Origin: Phylloscopus collybita
Taxonomy: Eukaryota; Chordata; Aves; Passeriformes; Phylloscopidae
Length of the DNA: 64,000 nt
Reading direction: 5' to 3'
Assembly (NCBI GenBank): GCA_027886175.1
Contig: JAJNNQ010000009.1
Location: forward strand, 22,247,501-22,311,500
Shown here: piece after piece, positions 52,601 to 62,521 of the stretch
Layout: every line of letters starts with the position of its first letter
Position numbering within the stretch: position 1 is the stretch's first letter
Notes under the pieces: generated by a model
Database searches by the model: none
What the model saw: only the letters and a program-made list of their open reading frames with translations
What the model was told of the DNA's origin: nothing
Translations under genes and position numbers: made by a program

Positions 52601-55600
52601 ACTATTTCTATAGGTCTGAACATGAATAAGTGCTTGAAACTTATTAATAGGTACTATATTCTAGAAATCGTTAATATTTGCAAATTCTTGGGTTACTGAT
52701 AAAAGATCACTGGATTTTGTGCTCTACCTATGTTTCAGTGTGTGTAACTTTGTGTATAAATTTATATTTGCTCATACAGAAATGCATACAGACAAGAGTT
52801 TATTCATTTATTAGTCGTGCAGGAGACAGGAGTGGTCAAGGGACAGGAGGAACTTAAGGCTTTGTTTTAAGATAAATTGTTGTGTTCCAGCTTCATCATG
52901 TTCCTCAGTAGGAAAAAATTTCCACTGAATTAAGAAAAAAAAAAGTTAAATAAGTGACCAACTAAAAAAAAAAACCACCAACCAAAAAAAATCTCACCAA
53001 AAGGCAAAACGCAGAAAACCCCTCAAAACTATGTACTGTTTTCAGTGTGAAATTGGAAATCTGCTATGTTTTAGAAATACTCCGTGAAACTAACTTGATA
53101 TATCTTGTTTAGGAAACCCATATTATGACAGTGTGGGGTCTCTAGGTGTTGGAACTTTGTTAGGAACTGTATCAGCATTTCTAATCTACACTAACACTGA
53201 AGCGCTGCTGGGGCGATCCATTGAACCTGAACAACTGCAGCGGCTCACTGAGTTACTAGAAAGTGATCCTGTAGTAAGGTAAGAATCTTTACAGCTCAAG
53301 TCTCTATTATAAACAACTAAAAGCAAGAAAATAACATTTAATGAGAGAAATCTGGTAAGATTGTTTTTACTGTGAAATCTTCTGTATTGGGTTTCTAGAA
53401 TCTTTATTATTGTGAACTTCTGTTTCTGTGCTAACACTGCCATTAAAAGAATACTTGTACCTCTCGGGTGTTCAGCAGCTAAAATAGCATTGCAGATACA
53501 GTCTAACAGTCACATTAATTACAGGAATTGACAATGACCTAATGAGAAAGCCATCACAAACTTAAAACTATTTTCAAATTCATGAAATGCAAGCACTTAA
53601 ATGATACTGTAATGTTGCTTCAATGGTTTATTAGTGCTTAAATATTTTAATTCTGTTACTGTTAATATTCAGTGTGTGGCATTCTGTAGCAGTTGGCAGG
53701 ATGTAGCAGTAGCATTGTGATGCAATGGATTCTTCATGTTACATGCTTATAACATGAACTCATTGCTAATTTCTTCTTAGCAAGTCTGCAATATGTAGTA
53801 AACTTACAGCTCATTGTAATTCTGAAATCTTTCTTAAATGCTTTTCAATGAGCTATTTTAGCTTTACCCTATTAACCTTGATTTAGAAGCAAACTTTATT
53901 GTTTTCTTTTAAATCCTTATTTAGGAATATATTTCTGTGTAAATCAGCTGAAATATTGTGATGCTTTTTTTATTTGTAGTAATTTTTGAGCTGTGGAGGG
54001 AAAAATCCCAATCCCATTAGTTAAAACCAGAGTACTTGAAAGAAACTAAGTGCTGCATCATCACAGTTCCAAGCAAGAGGTCTGGATGACAAGCCCTTCA
54101 TTCCAGAAAATAATCAAGAGTCCTATTTGGAATAGAAATCTGTTACAATTTTCACATGTCAGTAAATTAAGTATTTGTGATAGCCCTGGGGTAGTCTGAA
54201 TGATCTGTCAACTGTGCTATGTTAGAGTAGGTGAGTTCACATGACTTCTGTAGTTCTTTTTTCCAAAGTGCACAGGTGGCTTTTGGTTGTCTCAGGTTGA
54301 AATAAAAATTCTCCTAGGTCAAGTATCATTTTATTTTTTATTCCATTTTGTAGGTGGCTCTAACTTCTCAACAGAGCAGAATTAGTTCATGTTGTTCTTG
54401 CTGTAGACTTTTTTTAAAAATAAATACCTTAATTTTAAAAAAAGCATGAATAATAAAAGAAATAAGGACTTGTATTTTGATTTTTTTGTGGTTAGAAGCT
54501 GAAACATGTTTAGATGCTTATCATACCCTCTTTGCACTTTGTCTTCAGTTATCTCTTCCTTAGATCCCTTTAGTTACCAGCTTTGATTTCTTTCAGTGCC
54601 CAGTTTGTCTTTGACGGAGTTCTTACAACAAGCCTGCTATCTCTAGCTTGGTTAACATACATCTTCTAATAAGACACCTGGTCTCAGTCTCAGTTCTCTG
54701 CAAACTTCTATTACCCTTGCTTGTTACTAGGCATAATGTGGGGAAAAAAGCTGAAAAAAACCCAAACCAAAGGCTGAAATAAGGAAAAAAATATAGCAGC
54801 TGAAACGATGAAGCCTTTTAACATTAAGTATTTCTTCGAAGGGCTACCTGTATGTTTTCATCAACATAAGCTTTGGACTTCTGGGAGTGTCAGCTTTTTC
54901 TTGAACATTCAAACTCTCACATTTTCTAAAATGGAGATGTGTAGTAGTGTGTTGTACTCTTACATATCCTTCTGACACCAAATGTAAAAGAAAAAAGCTC
55001 CTGATTACTGGCCTCCTTCTAAAGGTGTGACTAATATTTGCTTCTTTTATTTCAACCTTTCAGGGTTTTCAGTTCTCAATGCTTTTTAAGTTGCTGTGCC
55101 CAGAAGATTCCTCCCTTATTCTTTCAGGCATGGTTTGCAATATTTATTTTCAGATGTGTTTTTCAGATCAGAAGGAGATATATTGGGGAATCATTTAGTA
55201 TTCATCAGAAAGTATTTTAGATCCAAATTGACAAAAGGATCCAGGGGCTCTGATATCTACTATCTCAGTACCTCTTAGACCCACGTTACTATTCCAGCAG
55301 TAGCTTGCCTGAACATCGTGATGCACTGCTAATTATGAAGTATTTGATTATCAGATAATCCTAACTGCTGTCCTGCTAAAAATAAGTCTCTGAGGTGGTG
55401 GTATTTTTTCAACTAAATCTTGATATTTTAATATTTTAGTATTTTTTTATAACAGGATTGTTTGACAAGACCAACATTCCCTAAAATCTTAATGACTGGA
55501 ATTAGTCTTAATATAGAATTCTCCTCCCCACCTTTCTAACTATTTTTTCCTTCAATTGTCAGGTGAGATTGTCCTCACTTAAATAGATGAATTTGTTTAC

Positions 55601-58600
55601 CGTTTTTAAATTTTGGCACAGTGTTGTTAATCTGGTTTGTTTTTGGTTTAATTCTCTTTAGTATGGCTAGATGAAAAATTATTTTTCCTTCATAGTTATT
55701 CTTGGTTCTTTTAACTCTTGAATATAAGTCTTATCTTTCCTGGGCATATTATATGTGCTAAGATAGACTGTTTTCCTTCACATTTCTAGAGTATGCATAA
55801 TTTCGCTGAATTTTATCAGGCTGAATGAGAAGCTCAAATATCGCTTGTTATCTTCTTGCTTAGTTCTGATAGGCACTTGATATGTCTTCAACAATTCTGA
55901 ATCACGTGGCTCCAAATTCTCTTTGCTGACATCTGTTATCTTAAGAACCTTCTTTGGGATGAGGTAGTTTGATGTCATCTAGTTTACTCCAATTAATACT
56001 GTTTTGATTTGATAACTTCCCACAGAATAGTTGTGTGAATTGGAATGGATCTGCAAAGTCTTTATTGCTACCAGTAAGCTGATAGTTCTTTTAATCTGCT
56101 TAAATATTTACTAAGATGTATTTTTTGGTGTCTCTGTATTTAGTTCATGTTTTATTTCTTTTTTTTTTAATGTGCTTACCTTTCCTCTACCCTGCGTATT
56201 ACAAGAAGTATTCTGTAAAAACTTCCTGTGATCGTTCATCTTGAAGTTTCTTTTTTTGGCTGTTCATTCTAACAGACTCCTTCCAACATACATGCCTTCT
56301 GCTTTCTGCCTGCACTGCCTGTGAAGTTGTTTCTGATTTATAAACATTCAGATGCAAAGAAGCATTTCTAGTTGGGAAGAGTAAATTTGCTTGAGACAAA
56401 GGGCATGCTAAATTTACAGATTCTGTGAAATTGCACAATTTAGCAAAATAAACAGAGGTAAAGTTTGGTACTTTCCATCAAGGAAGCTGCATTGCTGAAT
56501 CTAAATTTTGTGTTAGAACTTACCAAATAGTCAAGAATGCATTTTTCTGTTAATAAAACTAAAACTATTTGAAATATTTTATACTTGTTTTACTTTGAAA
56601 ATACCAGAAGCAAGAATTTAAAAAATGTGAACCTTCTGTGATTTGTGTCCCATGTTGTAGTCTCAACTTGTTTCTTCTGGCCTTGATGGAAAAATGCAGA
56701 AACGTACTCTGCAGTGGCAATTTTAAATTTTCTTGACTTTGAAGATAAACTGAGTTTTTTTTAAATATAATTAGAAAAAAATCAAGTATTTTATTTTGTT
56801 TTTATTTCACTTCTGGAATTCATTACAGTATGTCTTGGTCCTGAGTTTGCTTCTTATCCCACAAAAATTAAGAGCTTGTTGTTTACTACCTGTATTCACA
56901 TATTAGAATTTGTCCAACAAGCTGGAATAAAACTCTGCTACAGAAACTCAGAGTTTTTCAAAGGACCAAAATATAAACATTAGAGCTTTCATGTTCTAGT
57001 ATTTATTAGGAGCCTTTAAATGAATATACATTTTCAGCATTTACAGACAGGTGTATCTTGATAAGCTGTGATTAATAGTTCTGAAGGATCTAAAATGAGT
57101 TTCAAACACAATATCCTTAACTTTTTCTTATGTCAAATGTATTTTTGAAAATTCTCCAAAAGATCATGCTTTTACCAACTTTAGGAAAGGATACTTCTAA
57201 TAATTGCAGCGTGTTCTTTCATTAATTTACAACTGCCTATTGTTCCTTTCCTCAGAATTAATGGTACTTACTGTTAAATAGTGTTATGTATATGCACAAA
57301 AACTTCTTTGCAGTGGGAAATAAGTTGGACATAAACTTTTAACACAGAATGGGGAAGTCCTTACATTTTTAATTGTGGACTGTTTTTTAAATATACTGTT
57401 ACTCTAGTTCTAAGTCTGGGATGTTCTAGTTTTCTGTCTTTTATTGCAGTGATTTATAGATGTGTTGGTGTTGCAGAAACCTGTGGAAGTGATATAACCA
57501 GTTGAACATAAATCAGTATTTAATGGAAGGGTGGGTGGGCAAAATTAGGATATTTTGTCAAAGACTGACCTTTTAAAATTACAGGATCATTTTGCGGTGA
57601 CAGTATTGTTAACGTGAGAAGTCGAACTAGCTAGTGTTTGACTAGTTCTATGTTGTTTTACATTTTCTTTATAAAAATATATATGTTTCAGAGCAATTCA
57701 TGATGTTAAAGCCACAGACATGGGAATGAGCAAAGTGAGATTCAAGGCAGAAGTAGACTTTGATGGACGTGTTGTTACTCGGTCTTACCTGGAGAAACAA
57801 GACATCGAACAGCTGCTACAAGTATGCATAAAAAATTGCTTTTGTAACCCCCAATATCGATACTTTCCAATTTCAAGTACCTCTAAACCCAAAACTTGCA
57901 AGTAGATGAGATCTCATCTCACTTCTTCATTTGAAGGGTTGCAGGGTTATGTTAGTGTTTTATGTACTTAGAGATAACTGTATCATGTGCTGCTGAAAAA
58001 GTGCTACTTTTGGCCAGAGGAAGGAGGAAGGCAAGGTTTTTTTTAACTCATAACCCTTGAGATTGGCTCAGGTGGTCAGAGCCAGATGCTAATAATGCCA
58101 AGATTGTGGGTTTGCTCCCTGCATGGGGAGCAAAGTGTTGGAGACAATAACCGCTGTGTGTCCCTTCCAACTTGGAACATTCTGTGATTCTGTGATTGTT
58201 TTGTTCGAAAATACAGATTTGTAAAAAAAAAAAAAAAAAAAAAATTGATGAGAACCTAATTCTTCCAGTACTTTTATTGAATTACAAGATCTGCAAATAG
58301 GCATCTGTTTTGGCAGAGCCATTTGCCCTGGGCATTGGTGATGCAGCGTTTGGGGTTTACAGGTCCAGCCGTCCAGCCGCAGCATGAATATGGATTGCTT
58401 GCGTCACATAATTTAGCATTTTGATGTTGCTTAAAAATTAACCATCCTTTAGTGTCAGTCTCTGATTTCAGTATAGTTCAGAGTAGCTTTTCTTAAGCCC
58501 TCTTTTCAGTATAGAAATGCCGAACAGTTCTCTGCTGTATTCTACATGGCAGAACTATGAAGTATGAAGAAAATAATTATTTATCTGAATTAAAAGAAGA

Positions 58601-61600
58601 GTTTTAAGTGAGCGAAATGTTTTGACAAGACAGTGTTTTTGTTTTCACTGGTACCTTGCTTATTTATTTGTTTGTGTACAAAATTTCTTTCTTTTCTATC
58701 CTTTCAAAATGAAATACAGATGTCTGCATTTTGTCTGTCCATTAAACATGACTTACAAGTTATGTTTACTTTCAGATTTAACATTGCAATTTTTTAAAAT
58801 CATTAGTCAGTATCCCAGTTTTTGAAAACACGTTAATGTCAAAATAAGAATTGTGTATGTGTAGTGCAATATCTGATCTCTTCATCTACTGGATTTCAGT
58901 TTAGTACATTTTTGAGAAGGAAGAGTGTTGCAATACAACACAAAAGAAACTTACGCACTGAGATGTCCAAGGCAAAAAAAGGGGCGGTTTATTTACAGAC
59001 TACGACATTTATAGAATTTTAACAGTTACTGTGGATTGGAGGAAGAAAATCTTCCTCTCTAACTACACTGGTTAACCCAACAGTTCATCAACAGTCTCTT
59101 CTTTATGAGCAGAATGTAAACATTAAAGGACAGTTACAATAACAATAGATTATGTGAAAATCTGTAAGAAATTCTATTACAAAAAGTAAATTATCAGAAG
59201 TCTGAAAAAAACAGGACAACAGAAGGGTGCTATCAGCTTTGTACCACTGAGACACTGCAATTTTGCCTAGTTTTATATTGCCAGTCGCTTTGCTGGTGCA
59301 GTTTTTAGTACACTAGTCTTCTAAAGGCTTTGTTAGCTTTTATTCTTTACCTGCTATTCCCTTTGGGAATTTCATACAACCTTCACTTCTTCCCGTACTT
59401 CGAGTGTGGTTGGGAAAGATCTTCCCAATTGATTCTAGGTTGGTAACTCTTTCTTGCACAGGTCATTGTTGTTTCATGTAGTAACCTCATGTCAGCTATA
59501 AAACTGTCATTGAGGGATAGCTCCTTTCAGTAGGCTTCAGCCATCCAAAGTCAAAGGCAGACAGTGTGCTTGCCTTTTAACCTATACTTTATCAAATAAG
59601 CAGCTCATTCAGCTAGCACTGCTGTCAACGTTATTCTTTCTACAGTTGTGAAATATTTGTTGAAATGCTGTCATTTAGATTGCCTTGTTTTTTTTCTTGT
59701 TAGACTTGCTGTGATTGTAGTCATGGATTATTGTGGTTGAGATATGTTTTAAGCTTGCTCAGTGACATTATTCCTCTTCAGTTTTCGGGTAGTGAGAAGG
59801 GGAATGAAGTTGCTGTCATGTACTTGTATGCACAAGAAGAATTAGCTGTTTCATGTTTGTTTCTGTTTACCATCACCTATTTACCCTAAACATACTGCAG
59901 CTGAGATAAACTACAGGACAAATGGCTTTCAGACAGCTTGGTGTGAGACCTCTAAGGAAAGCTCATGGCTTTAAACTGAAAGGTGATAGACATAAAGTAG
60001 ATAGAAGAAAAAAAATTTTTACTGTGGTGGTCAGGGTGGTGTGACAGTGGAACAGGTTGCCTATAGAAGTTGTGGATGCCCCATCCCTTGAGGTGTTTAA
60101 GGACAGGTTGGATGGGGCCCTGAGTGACCTGGTGTGGCAGAAAGTGTCCCCCATGGCAATGGGGGAGCAACTAGATGATCTTTAAGGCCCTTTCTGATCC
60201 AAACCATTGTATGATTCTATGGCAATGCTGTAGTACCTGCTTTGGTGCTGCTGATGTCTGTGGTTTTTTGGAGGGTGGAGTTTAACACCCTGTCTTCCTT
60301 AATCTCATTCCTTCAGTTTCATGTACTGTTGGTCTCTTAGTCTGAGTTCCTGTCAACTGTCTCCAAGTTTCTGATATTGTGGAAGAGTCATATTTACAGC
60401 AGCATAATCCTTACCATATTCCTTGTGGACTTTCACATGAGTTGGTTATTTGTTGCCCAGAGTAGGCAGTGTAATGAAATAGCAAGAATGTAGAAAATGG
60501 AGAAAGAATACACAAGGGTACCCTGCTCTACCTTGCTGTGAGGAATATGTCAGAAACTTCTAGAAAATGAATTAAATTCTCTAAACTTATTTGGAAAGTT
60601 AAGGAGGAAATCAATTAAAGATAGAAGAAGGTTTTGTATCAAATGCAGGTGATAATGACAGAGCCAGCTGTTTTCATCCAATAGATGCTACTCTTCTGTG
60701 TCTTTGAGACACAAGAACAGATGATGTTTTGAGAGTAAGTAGCAAAAGCTGAAGTGTTTTGTTTAGGTTTTTTTTCCTCCCTCTTGAAATATGTCAAGAC
60801 CCTCTGGAGTGTTATTCCTTTATTTTCTTTTCCTCATCTCAATCTCTTAAATTTAATTTCTTCCCAGGAAATTCAGCAAGTGAAAACCCTTGAAGAATTA
60901 GAAGCCTTTATGCTTAAGCATGGTGAGAATATCGTTGACATGCTGGGTGCTGAAGTAGACAGACTTGAGAAGGACCTGAAGGTAAATTTAACTGCTTATT
61001 AGTGAGTGCTTATTCTGTGGTATATTTTAAACAATATCACTGCATCTAATTTCTGGGATTTCATTTGTAAGTATGAGAGAGGGAAAGAAGCTGATATTGC
61101 AAATGCAAATTTTCTCACTGTAGTATTATTATCTTAGTTCTGGTCACAAGCAAATCCTTACTTTACCAGTGATCCATTTGTTACATCTTTTGTTCCATTT
61201 TATACCAACATATAACAAATTTTCATTCAATAGACCTGGATGTGTCTTTTTTATTGTATTCTCAGAATGTCTGACTAGTTATAGGCTGTTAAATTGTGTT
61301 TTGGATGTAAATAAGTAAATTTTCTTTATTTTTTTAAGCTGGTTCTTAGAATTTTATCAAATATTTCTGGGTGATGGGACTGCTGCTCAACATCTTTCAC
61401 TCCTGTTGAAGCCATGCAGTGTTTATTTTGCTTTACAAAAGCCTCTCAACTGTCTTGCCTGTTTTTGTGGGCTTTTTTTCATTCTGCAATTTAAATATCC
61501 TCTTGCTGATGCAAGAAAGGGTTGCTCCCATTTTTAATTTTGTAAGTAGATTGGGGCTGTCAGTCTTACCTTCCTGGCATGAATTCAGAACTCCAAGTAT

Positions 61601-62521
61601 ACTGACCCCCAGATAAATGCTGTCCTGCCATGACTGTCTCTTCTGGCCATGAGACACTACTCAAGAGCATGTCTGTCCTTGCTTGTTATATTTCATAAAT
61701 ATCCTAGTTTAAATTTCTGTCCCTAGGGTTGTCCTGTTTAAGCATCAAAATATTATTTTTGATTTTAATTGCACCATCTGAATCAGTTCTTCGTGTGTGT
61801 TTTTTGAGGAGCAAGATCATGCCTAAATTTTTTATAAACATGGATACTGATTTTTGGCATAGTCATATATATATATAGCAGTTGTGTTGGTATTGAATAT
61901 GGTTTACTAAATATACTAGGCAGGCTCACGTGCTGGATGTCTTTGAAGTCATGACTTTCTCATGGATTGTACAATGTCATGTAATGGTGACAACATATTT
62001 CTATAATATCAGAAAATGCATATTTCTTAATATGTTAACTGTTCTGAATCTTTATTAATAGCTTCAGTGGCATAGAACAAATTATTTTAACAATCATACC
62101 CATTAATCAGGAAAGTATCTGTAAAAACTTTAAGTGAGATATTTCTATATATGTGTATCTGAACAGTTTTATAGAGGACTCTACTTCCTTGTTAAAATTG
62201 AGAGCTCCTCCATACTTTATAAAGCATAAGAAGTAATTTATCCATGATGTTGAAAAGTATTTTTCAAATAAAAAGATGACTTAGCCTTCCAAAAATACCT
62301 TATAATATGGGCAATGTTTATTGAAATTCTTCCTCATTTTAAAATAGCCCCTATGTTACCCAGAAAGGGGATTTGTTATCCAATTGACAACATCGTACTG
62401 GAAACACATTACTTGTAACCACGTGCAAAAATATTTTTTAATATTTTCAATACATTGTTTTTAAATTTTGTTTCAGCAACGAAATCCTGATGTTCGTCAT
62501 GTGGATTTGGAGATACTGTAG
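34190..62521 (+). CDS. SLC30A9: Mitochondrial zinc transporter ZnT9 (SLC30A9), 18 coding exons, 569 aa
   Basis: Eighteen exons (listed separately) join to 1,710 nt with GT..AG at every junction and an intact frame; human is 568 aa. The protein belongs to the cation diffusion facilitator family. It has a basic N-terminal presequence (no Asp/Glu before residue 71); an XPA-like putative DNA-binding segment (about 119-200, YTQNNFITGVRAINEFCLK at 126-144); a basic, charged helix (188-204); six membrane segments (about 240-261, 265-287, 305-327, 342-365, 396-418, 424-445); and a C-terminal cytosolic-type domain. Candidate metal ligands are H273 and D277 (HxxxD in TM2) and E397/D398 in TM5. The family member is known as a mitochondrial zinc exporter whose loss causes Birk-Landau-Perez syndrome in humans. 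It was earlier described as HUEL/GAC63, a nuclear-receptor coactivator; an LxxLL motif (LTELL, 463-467) is present. ATGATG in GCCGCCGCCATGATGCC gives two adjacent starts; the first aligns with the human start. Confidence 0.97.
36091..36267 (+). CDS. SLC30A9: SLC30A9 coding exon 2 (residues 33-92)
   Basis: Encodes WQVSMKSGSLSYFLPCNRLP and then VQLMSQVRVYTSN, followed by the first acidic residues (D71 onward). R61-V-Y63 before T64-S65 fits the R-3 type presequence cleavage motif; the human protein has the comparable VKLYST. The acceptor is CGTTAG and the donor GTAGTA, a weaker donor than most here. Confidence 0.92.
38808..38870 (+). CDS. SLC30A9: SLC30A9 coding exon 3 (residues 92-113)
   Basis: Short exon encoding the variable linker GQDTANAGQKQSSPKQPIQV plus K. 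The acceptor is TTACAG and the donor GTAAAG. Phase is kept with both neighbours. Confidence 0.9.
38871..41588 (+). other. SLC30A9: SLC30A9 intron 3
   Basis: 2.7 kb of AT-rich intron with GT..AG ends and no recognisable repeat apart from the poly-A tract. A 103-codon minus-strand ORF (41154-41465) has no recognisable product and is probably chance. Confidence 0.7.
38921..38936. repeat. Poly-A tract (A16) in intron 3
   Basis: Homopolymer 50 bp downstream of exon 3, flanked by no recognised retroposon body. Confidence 0.9.
41589..41688 (+). CDS. SLC30A9: SLC30A9 coding exon 4 (residues 113-146)
   Basis: Encodes VKAVLKKREYGPKY and TQNNFITGVRAINEFCLKS, the start of the XPA-like segment and highly conserved. 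The acceptor is TTTAAG directly after a T-run, and the donor is GTATGA. Confidence 0.96.
42495..42587 (+). CDS. SLC30A9: SLC30A9 coding exon 5 (residues 146-177)
   Basis: Encodes SDLDQLRKIKRRSPHDDSET and FTVYLRSDVEAK. The basic IKRRSP patch is conserved with mammals. The acceptor is CCTTAG and the donor GTAAGA. Confidence 0.96.
42810..42892 (+). CDS. SLC30A9: SLC30A9 coding exon 6 (residues 177-205)
   Basis: Encodes SLEVWGSPEALARERKRRKE and AEIKYRE. The charged ARERKRRKEAE stretch is predicted helical and could act as a nuclear localisation-like basic cluster. The acceptor is ATGCAG and the donor GTGAGT. Confidence 0.96.
43970..44028 (+). CDS. SLC30A9: SLC30A9 coding exon 7 (residues 205-224)
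   Basis: Encodes NLFRNQRLLWEYKEFFGNTK, the juxtamembrane segment before TM1. The acceptor is CTGCAG and the donor GTAAGG. Confidence 0.95.
44330..44343. repeat. Poly-A tract (A14) in intron 7
   Basis: Short homopolymer after CTGTTAATT. No associated element was recognised. Confidence 0.85.
44734..44801 (+). CDS. SLC30A9: SLC30A9 coding exon 8 (residues 225-247)
   Basis: Encodes PRSSTAAMFFKGPGKVVMVA and IC, entering TM1. The acceptor is ATGTAG and the donor GTAAGT. Ile247 is split across the junction. Confidence 0.95.
44802..47274 (+). other. SLC30A9: SLC30A9 intron 8
   Basis: 2.5 kb AT-rich intron with several short T-runs and no repeat family or RNA gene recognised. Confidence 0.7.
47275..47377 (+). 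CDS. SLC30A9: SLC30A9 coding exon 9 (residues 247-281)
   Basis: Encodes the rest of TM1 (NGLNFFFKLLAWVYTGS) and TM2 with its metal-site motif, SEAIHSLADTCNQ (H273 and D277). This is the functional heart of the CDF zinc site. The acceptor is TTTCAG and the donor GTAAGT. Confidence 0.97.
47378..49155 (+). other. SLC30A9: SLC30A9 intron 9
   Basis: 1.8 kb intron. No gene, RNA or repeat recognised. Confidence 0.7.
49156..49211 (+). CDS. SLC30A9: SLC30A9 coding exon 10 (residues 282-300)
   Basis: Encodes ALLALGISQSARTPDPSHP, the end of TM2 and the loop to TM3. The acceptor is GATAG and the donor GTAAGC. Pro300 is split across the junction. Confidence 0.95.
49411..49463. repeat. (TTTG)n/poly-T low-complexity tract in intron 10
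   Basis: TGTTTGTTTGTTTGTTTT followed by G/T-rich sequence and a run of 13 T. Confidence 0.85.
50520..50655 (+). CDS. SLC30A9: SLC30A9 coding exon 11 (residues 300-345)
   Basis: Encodes YGFTNMRYIASLISGVGIFM (TM3) through GAGLSWYHGIIGLLHPHPVE to SLLW. The acceptor is CATAG and the donor GTAAGC. A perfect inverted repeat begins 20 bp past the donor. Confidence 0.97.
50676..50724. repeat. Perfect 21-bp inverted repeat (hairpin) in SLC30A9 intron 11
   Basis: Arms at 50676-50696 and 50704-50724 are exact reverse complements, separated by the 7-nt loop ATTTAAC. The arm core is ATCAAGACACTGGT against ACCAGTGTCTTGAT. Pairing would give a 21-bp stem starting 20 nt downstream of the exon 11 donor. No flanking target duplication or transposon terminus was seen. 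Confidence 0.95.
51108..51147 (+). CDS. SLC30A9: SLC30A9 coding exon 12 (residues 346-359)
   Basis: A 40-bp exon encoding AYCILAGSLVSEG within TM4. The acceptor is TACAG after a T-run and the donor is GTATGC. The smallest size and its split Ala359 codon are preserved by the frame on both sides. Confidence 0.95.
51567..51638 (+). CDS. SLC30A9: SLC30A9 coding exon 13 (residues 359-383)
   Basis: Encodes ATLLVAINEIRRSARAKGLS and FYQY, the end of TM4 and the basic cytosolic-type loop between TM4 and TM5. The acceptor is TTTCAG and the donor GTATGT. Confidence 0.96.
52092..52199 (+). CDS. SLC30A9: SLC30A9 coding exon 14 (residues 383-419)
   Basis: Encodes VVQSRDPSTNVVLLEDAAAV and LSVAVAATCMGLTSLT: TM5 with the E397/D398 pair at the position that carries metal ligands in other CDF proteins. 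The acceptor is GTGCAG and the donor GTAAAA. Confidence 0.96.
53113..53278 (+). CDS. SLC30A9: SLC30A9 coding exon 15 (residues 419-474)
   Basis: Encodes TM6 (YDSVGSLGVGTLLGTVSAFL), the NTEALLGRSIEPEQ linker and QRLTELLESDP, which contains the LxxLL motif. The acceptor is TTTAG and the donor GTAAGA. Confidence 0.97.
53279..57691 (+). other. SLC30A9: SLC30A9 intron 15
   Basis: 4.4 kb, the second-largest coding-region interval. AT-rich; no repeat family, RNA or exon-like ORF recognised. Confidence 0.7.
57692..57821 (+). CDS. SLC30A9: SLC30A9 coding exon 16 (residues 474-517)
   Basis: Encodes RAIHDVKATDMGMSKVRFKA, EVDFDGRVVTRSYLEKQDI and EQLLQ, the C-terminal domain beta-alpha core. The acceptor is TTTCAG and the donor GTATGC. 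Confidence 0.97.
58057..58197 (+). repeat. tRNA-Ile-derived SINE with CR1-like tail (TguSINE1-type)
   Basis: GGCTCAGGTGGTCAGAGCCA, then GATGCTAATAATGCCAAGAT (an AAT anticodon-loop context) and TGTGGGTTTGCTCCCTGCAT reproduce a tRNA-Ile D-arm, anticodon arm and T-arm. The acceptor stem is degraded. A tail follows with GTGTGTCCCTTCCAACTTGG and two ATTCTGTG units, which is the CR1 3' end. The structure matches SINEs of passerine birds mobilised by CR1. It lies in SLC30A9 intron 16, sense orientation, about 235 bp after exon 16. It is not a functional tRNA gene. Confidence 0.88.
58223..58244. repeat. Poly-A tract (A22) in SLC30A9 intron 16
   Basis: Follows the SINE by 25 bp but is not part of its CR1-type 3' end, so it may be an independent simple repeat. 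Confidence 0.9.
59967..60222 (+). repeat. CR1 LINE 3' fragment in SLC30A9 intron 16
   Basis: GGCTTTAAACTGAAAGGTGA, GGAACAGGTTGCCTATAGAA, GTTGTGGATGCCCCATCCCT, GACAGGTTGGATGGGGCCCT, CAACTAGATGATCTTTAAGG, then ATCCAAACCATTGTATGATT: the canonical last ~250 bp of avian CR1, in sense orientation. Confidence 0.95.
60868..60981 (+). CDS. SLC30A9: SLC30A9 coding exon 17 (residues 518-555)
   Basis: Encodes EIQQVKTLEELEAFMLKHGE and NIVDMLGAEVDRLEKDLK, a charged helix near the C terminus. The acceptor is CCCAG and the donor GTAAAT. Confidence 0.96.
61865..61877. repeat. (AT)6 microsatellite in intron 17
   Basis: Short AT dinucleotide run. Confidence 0.85.
62477..62521 (+). CDS. SLC30A9: SLC30A9 coding exon 18 (residues 556-569, stop)
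   Basis: Encodes QRNPDVRHVDLEIL followed by TAG at 62519-62521. The same C-terminal end is seen in mammals. The acceptor is TTTCAG. Confidence 0.97.
   Translation, partial: QRNPDVRHVDLEIL

Noticed and set aside
58057..58130. A tRNA-Ile gene
   Set aside because: The D, anticodon and T arms are recognisable but the acceptor stem does not pair, and the sequence runs into a CR1-type tail, so it is a SINE.
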